From Desulfuromonas sp. CSMB_57 (lineage in GTDB: Bacteria; Desulfobacterota; Desulfuromonadia; Desulfuromonadales; Syntrophotaleaceae), in the NCBI RefSeq assembly GCF_020194955.2, contig NZ_JAFCIY020000004.1:1-48096 (forward strand): a DNA stretch of 48,096 nucleotides, given 5' to 3'. The notes below the pieces were generated by a model. That model saw only the letters and a program-made list of their open reading frames with translations. It was not told the origin of the DNA and did not search any database. The translations under genes were made by a program, and so were the position numbers. Of this stretch, positions 1 to 8,717 are shown one piece after another. Position 1 is the first letter of the stretch. Each line of letters starts with the position of its first letter.

Positions 1-64
1 AGTCGGTTACAACGCCGGCCTGTCACGCCGGAGGTCGCGGGTTCGAGTCCCGTCAGCCCCGCCA
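1..64 (+). tRNA. tRNA-Asp (GTC), 5' end cut by window
   Basis: The 3' three quarters of a tRNA are present. The anticodon stem CCGGC/GCCGG (15-19 with 27-31) closes a seven-base loop with anticodon GTC at 22-24. A T-arm with GTTCGAGTC follows, then the 3' acceptor strand CAGCCCC, discriminator G and an encoded CCA at 62-64. The 5' acceptor strand and the start of the D-arm lie outside the window. Confidence 0.93.
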
Positions 65-70
65 TCATTG

Positions 71-104
71 AAGGCACTGCCCACGGGCGGTGCCTTGTTT
101 TTTT
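71..104 (+). terminator. Rho-independent terminator after tRNA-Asp
   Basis: Stem AAGGCAC/GTGCCTT (71-77 with 90-96), with further GC pairing inside the loop, is followed by G and a run of T to 104. It starts seven bases after the tRNA CCA. Confidence 0.85.
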
Positions 105-235
105 CCGGTACATGGAGATCGCGGTCGCTATTGTCCCCAAGCATGGTGTTCCGGTTTTCAATTTTCCGTCAATCATCCTTTTGTTGCCTTAGAAAATCTC
201 GTTATTTCCCTTGGCTATGGTAAAATTCCACTACC

Positions 236-1444
236 ATGAGCCAATTCATCTGCAAAATCGGCATGCCGGACGGACGTCTCGTTCAGCAGCAGTTTCAGGC
301 CCGCAGTCGCGCCGTGCTTCGAGCGGAACTCGAACAACAGGGATGTCGAGTTTTTGCCATGCGACGGGTGTGGATTCAGGCACGCCTGCTGTCCAAGGGC
401 GGTCCGCGACGCTGGGAAAAGGAGCAATTTCTCCTTTTCAATCAGGAATTTTTGGCGCTGGTACGGGCCGGAATGCCGATCCTGTATATTTTTGATGCCG
501 TATTGCAGGAGGGCTGGGACCAGGAAACGGTACAGGTTCTGACCTCTGTGCGCAGCGCCGTCGCGGGTGGCAGTGCCTTGGCGGAGGCCTTTGCCAGGCA
601 TCCGCGATATTTTCCCTCTCTGTATTGCTCCATCATTCGCGCCGGCGAACAGACCGGAGACTTGCCTATTGTTCTGGAGCGTTTCATCTCCTATCAAAAG
701 CATCTTCGGCATCTGCGTGAGCGACTTCGTTCCGCCGCCATCTATCCAAGCCTGCTGATTCTCGCTTCGGCGGGGGTGCTGGTTTTCCTGCTCCTGTACG
801 TTATACCCACTTTTACCCAGATATACGCCGATGCTCAGGTGGTACTGCCGCCGGTAACGCGGGCGCTCATGGCCGTGGCCGGTCTGCTCGGGCGCATTTG
901 GCCGCTGTTGCTGCTGGCTCTGGCCTTGGCACCCTTTGTTTTCCGGCGTGCTCTGCAGCGTCCCCGTTGGCGGCTCCGTTTCGATGGCTGGCTATTGCGT
1001 CTGCCAGGTCTCGGGCCGTTGTTGCAGGAGGTGGGTCTGGTCAATTACTGTCAGACCCTGAGTACCGTCCTCAACAGCGGCATGCCATTGCTTCCGGCCA
1101 CGGAATTGGCTTGCGGGGTACTGAACAATCGGGTTCTCGAGCGGCGCCTGCGGGGCGTACTGCGTGAGATTAGTGGCGGCGGCAGCCTGGCGGAAGCCTT
1201 GCAGCAGAGCGGCGTGTTCCCCTCCTTGGCGGTGCGGATGGTGGCAACCGGGGAAAAAACCGGGAGCCTTAGCAGCATGCTTGGAGAAGTCGCGGAATTT
1301 TATCAGGCCGCGGTGGAAAATCGCCTGGGGCGGCTTGCAGGATTTGCGGAACCGGCCATGATGATTGTAGTAGGGCTGCTGATAGGAGTCATTGTCGTCG
1401 CCATTTACCTGCCCATCTTTCAATTGGCGGGTACCGTTCGTTGA
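236..1444 (+). CDS. gspF: Type II secretion/type IV pilus inner-membrane platform protein (GspF/PilC family)
   Basis: 402 aa polytopic inner-membrane protein, the usual length for GspF/PilC. Two T2SSF repeats can be seen, about residues 65-190 and 270-395. Each is a helical cytoplasmic part with the family FNQEFLALVRAGMP or QTLSTVLNSGMPL type of start, followed by hydrophobic segments (about 165-190, 213-236 and 370-397). The platform couples the GspE/PilB ATPase to pseudopilin assembly. It is first in a tight operon with the ATPase, pilMNO-like genes, secretin and two pseudopilins. The ATG at 236 has no obvious Shine-Dalgarno sequence. GspF and PilC cannot be told apart from sequence alone; the neighbourhood is mixed. 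Confidence 0.9.
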   Translation: MSQFICKIGMPDGRLVQQQFQARSRAVLRAELEQQGCRVFAMRRVWIQARLLSKGGPRRWEKEQFLLFNQEFLALVRAGMPILYIFDAVLQEGWDQETVQVLTSVRSAVAGGSALAEAFARHPRYFPSLYCSIIRAGEQTGDLPIVLERFISYQKHLRHLRERLRSAAIYPSLLILASAGVLVFLLLYVIPTFTQIYADAQVVLPPVTRALMAVAGLLGRIWPLLLLALALAPFVFRRALQRPRWRLRFDGWLLRLPGLGPLLQEVGLVNYCQTLSTVLNSGMPLLPATELACGVLNNRVLERRLRGVLREISGGGSLAEALQQSGVFPSLAVRMVATGEKTGSLSSMLGEVAEFYQAAVENRLGRLAGFAEPAMMIVVGLLIGVIVVAIYLPIFQLAGTVR

Positions 1445-1499
1445 ACGAAGGGCAAGGGTAGTTTCCGGGGCGGGCAGTTCAAAAAGGCGTGAGGCAGGT

Positions 1500-3233
1500 A
1501 TGCCGCAGATCTGGAAAAAACTGGGAGAATTACTGGTCGAGGCCGGCGCTTTGGCGCCGGACCAGGTTACCCTGATCCTCGAGCAGATGAAAACCAGTGG
1601 TCGCAATTTCGGCGATACGGGTCTGGAACTGGGCTGTTTTGATGAGCGGGATCTGGCTCAGGCATTGGCTCGGCAGTATAACCTCGAGTTCGTTGACCTG
1701 AACGTGGAAACTCCGGACCTCGCTCTGCAGGAGCAGTTTCCGGCCGATTTGAGTCGCAAACTGGGCGTCATACCCCTGGCCCGGGATGGCGACCTTTGGG
1801 TTTTGGCCATTGCCAATCCTACCAATCTTGACGCCCTGGCACAGGTGGAAGCGGCTTTGGCGGCGCCCATCACCCTGCGCGTCGCCGCCGCCCGGGAAAT
1901 TCAACGCTGGCTGGAGCAGGGACAGCCCGTTTCCCGTCAGGCTCTTCAGGAAGCCTCCGAAGACCTGCGGCCTCACATCCTGACTGCAGATGAGGGCGGC
2001 GAAGAATTGCTGTCGCCGGAAAAGGCCGATGCAGAAACCAGCCCGGTCATCAAACTCATCGACACCACTTTGGTGGATGCCCTCAAAAAACGTGCCAGCG
2101 ACATTCACATCGAATCCGGACCCATCGGCGTGGTAATCAAATACCGGGTAGACGGGGTACTGTTTCGGGCTACCGAGCCGCTGGATCGGCGCTTTCAGGG
2201 GCCGATTATTTCCCGCATCAAGGTGATGAGCGATTTGGATATTTCGGAGCGGCGCATCCCCCAGGACGGTCGTTTCAAGGCGCGCATCGGCGGCCGCTCC
2301 ATCGACTTCCGGGTGTCCATCCTGCCCAGCAGTTTCGGCGAGGATGCAGTCATCCGCATTCTCGACAAGGGCAATATCGACGCCGATCTGCGTGGCTTGA
2401 CCCTGACGGCGCTGGGTTTCAATCAACGCGAATTGAAACGCTTTCGGCGTTTGATTCATGAACCCTATGGCATGGTGTTGGTGACCGGGCCCACCGGCAG
2501 CGGTAAAACCACCACCCTGTACGCCGCCCTGGCGGAAATATACACGGAGCAGGAAAAAATCATCACCATCGAAGATCCCGTGGAATATCAGGTGCGGGGC
2601 ATCGTGCAGGTTCCGGTGAATGAAAAAAAGGGGCTCACCTTCGCCCGCGGGCTGCGCTCGGTGCTGCGACACGATCCGGACAAGATCATGGTCGGGGAGA
2701 TTCGCGACCCGGAAACCGCGCAGATCGCGGTGCAATCGGCCCTGACCGGTCACTTGGTGTTCACCACAGTGCATGCCAACAACGTCTTTGATGTCATTGG
2801 ACGGTTTTTGCACATGGGGTTGGAGCCCTATCAGTTTGTGTCCTGTCTCAATGGGGTTCTGGCCCAGCGTCTGGTGCGCAAAATCTGCGATGGGTGTCGT
2901 GAGCCGGTACGTTATGAACGGGAGTTTCTGCTGGCTTCCGGACTGCAGCCGGAACGGTTCAAGGATGTGGTTTTTTTTCAAGGCCGTGGCTGTGAACATT
3001 GCCATGGTCAGGGCTACGTGGGGCGGAGCGCCATTATCGAACTCTTGGTTCTCAACGATGCCCTGCGGGAACTGATCATCGCCCGTGCTCCCGTTGCCAC
3101 GCTGCGCCAGGAGGCGCGTCGCAACGGCACCGTTTTTCTGCGCGAAGCAGCTCTGGAAAAGGTGGTGCAGGGGGTTACCAGTCTGACGGAAATCAATCGA
3201 GTCACCTTTGTGGACCAGGAGCCAAAAACATGA
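1500..3233 (+). CDS. gspE: Secretion/pilus assembly ATPase (GspE/PilB family)
   Basis: 577 aa from the ATG at 1500, chosen over upstream in-frame codons because GAGG lies just before it and the protein then begins with the MshEN/T2SSE N-domain (about 1-150). Walker A GPTGSGKT is at 330-337 and the Walker B region IMVGE at 396-400. A zinc tetracysteine motif is formed by C463, C466, C498 and C501 (CDGC and CEHC). This hexameric ATPase drives pseudopilus or pilus extension from the cytoplasmic side of the GspF platform. The stop codon overlaps the next start (ATGA at 3230-3233), which indicates translational coupling. The C4 zinc motif is shared by GspE and PilB. Confidence 0.94.
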   Translation: MPQIWKKLGELLVEAGALAPDQVTLILEQMKTSGRNFGDTGLELGCFDERDLAQALARQYNLEFVDLNVETPDLALQEQFPADLSRKLGVIPLARDGDLWVLAIANPTNLDALAQVEAALAAPITLRVAAAREIQRWLEQGQPVSRQALQEASEDLRPHILTADEGGEELLSPEKADAETSPVIKLIDTTLVDALKKRASDIHIESGPIGVVIKYRVDGVLFRATEPLDRRFQGPIISRIKVMSDLDISERRIPQDGRFKARIGGRSIDFRVSILPSSFGEDAVIRILDKGNIDADLRGLTLTALGFNQRELKRFRRLIHEPYGMVLVTGPTGSGKTTTLYAALAEIYTEQEKIITIEDPVEYQVRGIVQVPVNEKKGLTFARGLRSVLRHDPDKIMVGEIRDPETAQIAVQSALTGHLVFTTVHANNVFDVIGRFLHMGLEPYQFVSCLNGVLAQRLVRKICDGCREPVRYEREFLLASGLQPERFKDVVFFQGRGCEHCHGQGYVGRSAIIELLVLNDALRELIIARAPVATLRQEARRNGTVFLREAALEKVVQGVTSLTEINRVTFVDQEPKT

Positions 3234-4141
3234 AACGGCGTCGTTACCTTGGTCTGGACATTCGCCCCCGTATGCTGCGGGCGGTGGCCCTTGAAAGGCA
3301 CTCGCAGGACTTTGCGGTGGTGGCCAGCCGCAGCGTGCCCTTGCCTGAGGGGTTGTTCAACTCGGATATGCGTGAGGCCCAGGTGCGGGAGGAAAAGCCG
3401 TTCTCCGAGGCGCTGGAAGAGGTGCTGCTGCCGTTAGCGGGTTCAGAGCGCCGTCTGGCCCTGTCCCTTCCGGACCACTGCGGACTGGTGCAGGTGGTGG
3501 AATCGGAGGTCGCCGTGCCTTCCCGCAAGGAAGGCAGGGCGATATTCCGGTGGCAGGCGCAACAGCTTCTGCCGGCGGAACTGGATGATTTCGAATTCGA
3601 TTACCAGTTGCTGGACACCCGGGAAGTAGGCCGTTCGCGGGCCTTGGTGGTGGCCCTTGCGGGCGGCATTCTGACCCAGTACGAACAGCTTCTGGGAGCC
3701 ATGGGCTTTTGCCCTGTGCTGGTCTCCTTTCATTTCCTCGACCTCTACCGCTTCTACCGCCAGCAGTTGGACACTCTCGGTGACTGCGTGTTGGTGGCTG
3801 TCAGTGCCGAGGAAGTCGCCCTGCAGTTTTTCCGGTCCGGGCAATTGGAGTTTTACCGATCCCGTACTGCGACGGATGGCGAAACCCGCGCCTTGCAGGA
3901 GATTCACCGTCTGGCCGTTCATTGCCGGCAAGTCGTGCCGGGCTTTGAAAGGGCATCCCTGTTTTTCCACCAGGAACAACCGGAGGCGGGACGACTGTCC
4001 GAAGGCCTGGTATCCCTGTTCGGGCGGGAGGTCATTCCGTTGCATCCTCCGGCGGCCGCGGCAGATGTTTTCGAGGAACCCGGTCGCGAAATGGATGCCG
4101 TGCGCGGCGTTGCGGCAGCCTTGTGCTGGAGGGGGGCATGA
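3230..4141 (+). CDS. PilM-like actin-fold protein (GspL cytoplasmic-domain type)
   Basis: 303 aa from the ATG at 3230, which overlaps the gspE stop by four bases. The protein opens with the actin-like phosphate-1 pattern YLGLDIRPRMLRAV (about 6-19), typical of PilM and of the cytoplasmic domain of GspL. No membrane segment is visible. In T4P, PilM binds the cytoplasmic tail of PilN; here a membrane-anchored PilN-like protein follows at once, so the pair probably does the job of GspL. The central region (about 95-200) resembles the family only weakly by eye, so the assignment leans on gene order as well as the N-terminal motif. Confidence 0.72.
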   Translation: MKRRRYLGLDIRPRMLRAVALERHSQDFAVVASRSVPLPEGLFNSDMREAQVREEKPFSEALEEVLLPLAGSERRLALSLPDHCGLVQVVESEVAVPSRKEGRAIFRWQAQQLLPAELDDFEFDYQLLDTREVGRSRALVVALAGGILTQYEQLLGAMGFCPVLVSFHFLDLYRFYRQQLDTLGDCVLVAVSAEEVALQFFRSGQLEFYRSRTATDGETRALQEIHRLAVHCRQVVPGFERASLFFHQEQPEAGRLSEGLVSLFGREVIPLHPPAAAADVFEEPGREMDAVRGVAAALCWRGA

Positions 4142-4683
4142 AGATTCGTGTCAATCTGGCCAGAAGGATCTATCTGGGACGGCGGCCGGTGCTGGTCGGT
4201 TACGGCATCATCATGCTGCTGCTGGCCGCCTGGCTGTTTGCGACCCTGCGTTATATGGTCATCGCCCATGATCGGTCCTTTGTGGCCGCCGATCAATTGC
4301 GGCAGTTGGAGTCGAACAGCGGGGCAGGCGAACCCCTGCCGGCGACCCGGAAGATCGATCCGCAGCGCCTGGCTGCGGAAATCGCCGCCAGCAATGAAAT
4401 TCTCGAAATGGCCAAACCGCGCTGGGTCGGCATGCTGGATCGTCTTGAAGAGCTCATGGTTCCCGGCATCCAGTTGCGCAGCCTGACGCCCGATTTCCCG
4501 CGCGGCCAGTTGCGCCTGGAACTGGCGGCTCGGGATCCGGAGGCTTTGGCGGCCTTTTTGACCAGTCTTCAGGGCTATGGGCCGAACAGTCAGGTTCGGC
4601 TGCTCAGCCAGATGCTGCAGGCCCCGGCAGCGGATCAGCCGCCGGCACTCATATGCCGCGTGGAACTGCAGGGAGGATTGTGA
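4138..4683 (+). CDS. PilN-like inner-membrane assembly protein
   Basis: 181 aa. The ATG at 4138 overlaps the end of the pilM-like gene and has GGAGG five bases upstream. A short cytoplasmic stretch, MKIRVNLARR, matches the conserved PilN N-terminal motif that docks on PilM. It is followed by one transmembrane segment (about 22-42) and a periplasmic domain. PilN/GspL C-terminal domains pair with PilO/GspM, which is encoded next. The function as an alignment-complex subunit is inferred from the motif, topology and gene order. Confidence 0.72.
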   Translation: MKIRVNLARRIYLGRRPVLVGYGIIMLLLAAWLFATLRYMVIAHDRSFVAADQLRQLESNSGAGEPLPATRKIDPQRLAAEIAASNEILEMAKPRWVGMLDRLEELMVPGIQLRSLTPDFPRGQLRLELAARDPEALAAFLTSLQGYGPNSQVRLLSQMLQAPAADQPPALICRVELQGGL

Positions 4684-4684
4684 G

Positions 4685-5239
4685 ATGGCCAAAGAGCCCT
4701 TTCTGGTCACCCTCTGGAAAATCAGCCGCATCGCGCCGCTGATTTGCGCAATTCTGCTGTTGCTTAATGTCGGCGGGCTGATCCTGCTGAACAGTTATCT
4801 GCTGCCGCGTCTGGAGCAGCAGGAAAATCTGTTGTTGGAACGCCAGGGCTATGCGCGGGGGGAGGTACAGGGCTCGGATCCCGCGGCACAACAACGACTG
4901 GCCAACCAGTTGGATCAATTCTACCAACTGCTGCCCACCGAGGACACTTGGCCGTTTCTGGTGGTCGAACTGCCGGCCCTGGCCGCCAGTCATGGTTTGA
5001 GCATCAGTCGCATCGATTATCGTCCGACTGAATTCGGTCCGCGGCCCCTGTTGCGTTACGGTCTGTCCTTTGCCGTCACCGGCAGCTATGATCAGGTCAA
5101 GCGATTCATCCATGAAGTCGAAAACGCCGCCAGACTGTTTGTGCTGGAAAGTATGACCCTGAAGGGAGAGAGCGCCGTGGATGATCGGGTCAGCGTCCAG
5201 ATGCAACTCGCCACCTTTTTCAGGATGGACAAAACATGA
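4685..5239 (+). CDS. PilO-like inner-membrane assembly protein
   Basis: 184 aa. The ATG at 4685 follows GGGAGG by a normal spacing and lies one base after the previous stop. It has a short cytoplasmic N-terminus, one transmembrane helix (about 17-38), a short charged stretch (LEQQENLLLERQGYA) and a ferredoxin-like periplasmic domain as in PilO/GspM. It is expected to pair with the PilN-like protein and to link the inner-membrane platform to the GspC/PilP-like protein. Identity rests on size, topology and position between pilN-like and pilP/gspC-like genes. Confidence 0.68.
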   Translation: MAKEPFLVTLWKISRIAPLICAILLLLNVGGLILLNSYLLPRLEQQENLLLERQGYARGEVQGSDPAAQQRLANQLDQFYQLLPTEDTWPFLVVELPALAASHGLSISRIDYRPTEFGPRPLLRYGLSFAVTGSYDQVKRFIHEVENAARLFVLESMTLKGESAVDDRVSVQMQLATFFRMDKT

Positions 5240-5904
5240 CACGCCAGGTTCGTCTGTTGCTCATACTCAGTGCCCTGTTTGTCCTGGCCCTGGCTTTCGG
5301 CATCAGTCAGTGCCCCCGCCGGCGGCGGGTCACGACTCCCTTCGTGCCGCGCAGTGAAAGACCGGAGATCCCGGTACGGACTGGCGGGCGTGTCCGGCTC
5401 GATCTCCTGCAGCGGGAAACCGAACCCGGAGTGGAGGTGCGGCACAACCTGTTTGCGCCCCTGGACGGCACTGCGGATCTGGCGGCAGGCGTGGAGTCGC
5501 CGCCGGAAGAGCCCTTGGATGATGAAGCGGTGGTAGTAGAAGAAATTCGACCCCGGTTTCTGGGCTTTTTGCGCCAGCAGGGCCGGCAGAAGATCTTTTT
5601 CGGTTTGAATGGGGATGTATTTATTGTGGCTGTGGGGGAGAGGTTTGGTCCCGATGGCATGTACCGGTTGCGCGAGGCACGATCCGAGTTGCTGGTGGTT
5701 GAAGAGCGACGTCGGCCCCAGCCGCACCTGATTGCCGTCGACCAGCGCCCAGTTTGGGTGCTTTCCGGTGCTGCTCCGGAAACGCCAAGGGTCGGCCTCG
5801 AGGATATCGGGCCGCCAGTGACGAATGGCGCCGAACCGGTATTACCCGCCAATGACGGGGCAACCCGAGAGGAGGTGTCGCCGGATGAAATCATCGACGA
5901 TTAA
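5236..5904 (+). CDS. GspC/PilP-like periplasmic connector, single membrane anchor
   Basis: 222 aa, starting at an ATGA overlap with the previous gene. One N-terminal hydrophobic segment (about 6-22) is followed by a proline- and charge-rich linker and a small beta-rich domain around 105-165 (PRFLGFLRQQGRQKIFFGLN, then VGERFGPDGMYRLREA) of the type in GspC HR and PilP domains. Such proteins bridge the inner-membrane complex and the N-domain of the secretin, which is the next gene. The last 40 residues look disordered. Whether it is GspC or PilP is not decidable here. Confidence 0.62.
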   Translation: MTRQVRLLLILSALFVLALAFGISQCPRRRRVTTPFVPRSERPEIPVRTGGRVRLDLLQRETEPGVEVRHNLFAPLDGTADLAAGVESPPEEPLDDEAVVVEEIRPRFLGFLRQQGRQKIFFGLNGDVFIVAVGERFGPDGMYRLREARSELLVVEERRRPQPHLIAVDQRPVWVLSGAAPETPRVGLEDIGPPVTNGAEPVLPANDGATREEVSPDEIIDD

Positions 5905-8218
5905 CAAGGGACGTTGGCTGGTGGTCGGCTTGATGTTCTGCGTCATGGGCTGCGCGGCCGGGACGACGGCCTTTCGTGAAGGGGAGGCGTTGCTTCAGGC
6001 CGGAGAGTATGAACGGGCCATGGAGCGATTCGAGGCGGCGATTGCCGAAGATCCGGGTCGTCACGAGTATCGGATGAAATGGCTGGGAGCGCGTAATCGC
6101 GCGGCTTTAAATTATTTGAACCTGGGCCGGCAGGAGTTGGACCGCGGCAATCCCATGGCCGCGGCCGCCGCTTTTCAACAGGCCCTGGCCTTGGACAGCA
6201 GCCTGACCCTGGCCAGCCAGCAACTGCGGGGCATCCAGGCTGAGCAGCAGGCTCAGGTGCTGACAGCCGCTGCCGAACGGCTGTTTGTCCAACGCCAGTA
6301 TTACCAAGCCAGGGCCAGCCTGCAGCGGGCCTTGCAGTTGCAGCCCGGCAATACCCAGGCGCTGGAACTGTTGCAGAAAGTCGAACGCACCGGTCAGACC
6401 GTCATCGACGGCTTTGAGCTGGAACTGGCCTCCGATCAGTTAATCACTCTGCGGCTGGAAAGCGTGGACATGCAGCAGGCCTTCGGAATTCTGGCGCGGC
6501 TGTCGGGCATCGATTTCATCTTTGATGAAGAGGTGCCGCAACGGGTCATCTCCCTGGAATTGAAAAAGGTGTCCTTTGCCCAGGCTCTGGAGATTCTCCT
6601 TAAGCTCAACGGATTGGGGCGGCGGGTACTGAATGCCAAAACCATCCTGATCTATCCGCAGACCCCCGCCAAGGTCAAACAATACGAAGATCAGATCATC
6701 CAGGTCTTTTACCTGTCCAACATCGACGCGAAAAAGGCCATTACCATGCTGCGGGCCATGCTGCAGATTACCAAGTTGTATGTGCATGAAGAGCGCAATG
6801 CCCTGGTAATGCGCGACAAGCCCGATGTGGTCAAGTTGGCGCGACAGATCCTGGAAGCCGCCGATCGGGCCGATTCGGAAGTGGTGTTCGACCTGGAACT
6901 GGTGGAAGTCAGCCATCGTGACGATCTGAATCTGGGCCCGCGCCTGAGTCGTTACGGCGTCGGTATCGGTTTCGGTCAGGGGCCCAATGCGGAAAACCTG
7001 GTGCCGGATACCTTCATTGCCGCTCCGGGCACCCCCCCTCTCGTCCCTACGACCGGTCTGGCGCGGGGATTGAGCGGTCTTGAATCCTTCTATACTTTGC
7101 CCTCGGCAACCTTCGACTTCGCCAAGACCCTGGCCGACACGGAAATCCTCGCCAACCCGAAAATCCGGGTCAAAAACCGCGAAAAAGCCAAGGTGCACAT
7201 CGGTACCCGGGAGCCCATCGTCACCACCAACATCAGCACCACCACCTCGGACGTCACCTCGACCAATGTCCAGTATGTCGACGTCGGCGTAAAACTGGAT
7301 GTGGAACCCATCATCCAACTCGATAATACGGTAGTGACCAACCTGGCTCTGGAAGTCAGCAATGTGCTGGAACGCCAGGTCATTGCCGGTGGCGGGGTAG
7401 CCCTGCGTATCAGCACCACCAATGCCCAATCCTCCCTGACCCTCAAGGACGGCGAGCGCACCATCATCGGCGGCCTGATCCGCGACGATATTTCCGAAAC
7501 CCGCGATACGCTGCCAGGCCTTGGCCGCGTGCCACTGGTGGGGCCCCTGGTCACCGGGCGCAACAGAAGCAAGCAGAAACGTGAAATTCTCCTGTCCATC
7601 ACGCCCTACATCGTTCGCAACATCGAATTGCCGCATGCGGAGCTGGCCACCATCTGGTCCAGCGGGGAGGAGGATCTCCAGGCCGGACCGCGCTTCATAA
7701 CCTTTGCCGGAGAGCGGTTCCAGCCCGGCAATACCCCCGGCAGCCTGCAGCAACCTCTGTTGCCGGGGACCGGGCGCAGCCCTGGCCCGGCAGCCGGGGT
7801 AGGGCCGCCCGGCGCGAGCCTGTCGTTGCAGGTTCCGCCGGCAACGGTCGGCCAGGATCTGGTGGTGCAGGTCGGGTTATCTGCGGTGCACGATTTGCGG
7901 CAGATTGCCCTGACGGTGCGCTATCCTCAGCAGCTGGTCGCCTTTGAAGGCGCCGAACCGGGCACTCTGTTCAGCGGTCCCGACAAATCCGTCGTTCTGA
8001 CCAGCGAGGAAGATGCTGCCGCCGGAACGGTAACCCTGCGGCTGCAGAAGACCGGCGATAAAACAGGTGCTTCGGGTTTCGGCAATCTGTTGACCTTGCG
8101 CTTCCGAGCCATGGCACCCGGTAAGGGTCAGGTGCAACTGATGGACCCCGATTTCCGAAATTCGGCCGGAGCCGCCTTGGCAGTGCGGGATGAAGCGTCT
8201 TTTGTGGAGGTGCGTTGA
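5885..8218 (+). CDS. gspD: Secretin lipoprotein with N-terminal TPRs and C-terminal cohesin domain (GspD/PilQ family)
   Basis: 777 aa. The ATG at 5885 lies inside the end of the previous gene. A signal peptide ends in the lipobox VMGC (Cys23), so it is probably an outer-membrane lipoprotein. Order: TPR-like repeats (about 30-165), STN and secretin N-domains (about 180-400), then the secretin barrel (about 400-590) with the family signature GLIRDD and LPGLGRVPLVG. A low-complexity Pro/Gly linker (about 610-645) precedes a beta-sandwich of cohesin type (about 648-777; VGQDLVVQVGLS and LTVRYPQQLVAFEGA patterns). It forms the outer-membrane channel of the system. The cohesin module is an accessory not found in classical GspD or PilQ. 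Confidence 0.9.
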   Translation: MKSSTINKGRWLVVGLMFCVMGCAAGTTAFREGEALLQAGEYERAMERFEAAIAEDPGRHEYRMKWLGARNRAALNYLNLGRQELDRGNPMAAAAAFQQALALDSSLTLASQQLRGIQAEQQAQVLTAAAERLFVQRQYYQARASLQRALQLQPGNTQALELLQKVERTGQTVIDGFELELASDQLITLRLESVDMQQAFGILARLSGIDFIFDEEVPQRVISLELKKVSFAQALEILLKLNGLGRRVLNAKTILIYPQTPAKVKQYEDQIIQVFYLSNIDAKKAITMLRAMLQITKLYVHEERNALVMRDKPDVVKLARQILEAADRADSEVVFDLELVEVSHRDDLNLGPRLSRYGVGIGFGQGPNAENLVPDTFIAAPGTPPLVPTTGLARGLSGLESFYTLPSATFDFAKTLADTEILANPKIRVKNREKAKVHIGTREPIVTTNISTTTSDVTSTNVQYVDVGVKLDVEPIIQLDNTVVTNLALEVSNVLERQVIAGGGVALRISTTNAQSSLTLKDGERTIIGGLIRDDISETRDTLPGLGRVPLVGPLVTGRNRSKQKREILLSITPYIVRNIELPHAELATIWSSGEEDLQAGPRFITFAGERFQPGNTPGSLQQPLLPGTGRSPGPAAGVGPPGASLSLQVPPATVGQDLVVQVGLSAVHDLRQIALTVRYPQQLVAFEGAEPGTLFSGPDKSVVLTSEEDAAAGTVTLRLQKTGDKTGASGFGNLLTLRFRAMAPGKGQVQLMDPDFRNSAGAALAVRDEASFVEVR

Positions 8219-8222
8219 AAGC

Positions 8223-8717
8223 ATGAGGCTTTTGGGCCGATGGTCTGCCGTTTCCTGCCGCGGCCTGACCCTGGTTGAGTTGCTGATTACCGTAACCATA
8301 CTGGGGATCCTGGCCGGTGCGGTTTTGCCTCTGGCGCAGGTCAGCGTGCAGCGCAACCGGGAACTGGAACTGCGACGCAGCCTGCGGTTGCTGCGCAGCG
8401 CCATTGACGCCTACAAGGCCGATTTCGATCGCGCCGTCAGGGAGCAGACCATCACGGCCGATGTCGATGAGACGGGCTATCCCAAAAACCTGGATGAATT
8501 GGTCCATGGCGTGGACTGGGGAGAACTCTATCCCTTTGCCCGCAAATATCTGCGGCGTCTGCCCCGGGATCCCTTCGATCGCGACCAGCTTGGCTGGGGC
8601 TTGCGGGGATATACCGACGAACCCGACGCCCTGTCCTGGAACGGCAAGGACGTATATGATGTCTATTCGCAAAGTACCGCCACCGCCCTCGACGGCAGCA
8701 CCTACAATACTTGGTAG
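8223..8717 (+). CDS. Type IV pilin-like pseudopilin (GspG type) 1
   Basis: 164 aa from the ATG at 8223, which has GGAGGTG upstream near the end of the secretin gene. After a 17-20 residue leader it has the prepilin peptidase motif G-LTLVELL with the conserved Glu at position +5, then a hydrophobic helix (ITVTILGILAGAVLPLA). The C-terminal part carries the GspG-like LRRLPRDPFDR element. It is expected to be cleaved and N-methylated by a prepilin peptidase encoded elsewhere and to be a pseudopilus component. Its 3' end overlaps the next gene by about 59 bases. Confidence 0.85.
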   Translation: MRLLGRWSAVSCRGLTLVELLITVTILGILAGAVLPLAQVSVQRNRELELRRSLRLLRSAIDAYKADFDRAVREQTITADVDETGYPKNLDELVHGVDWGELYPFARKYLRRLPRDPFDRDQLGWGLRGYTDEPDALSWNGKDVYDVYSQSTATALDGSTYNTW

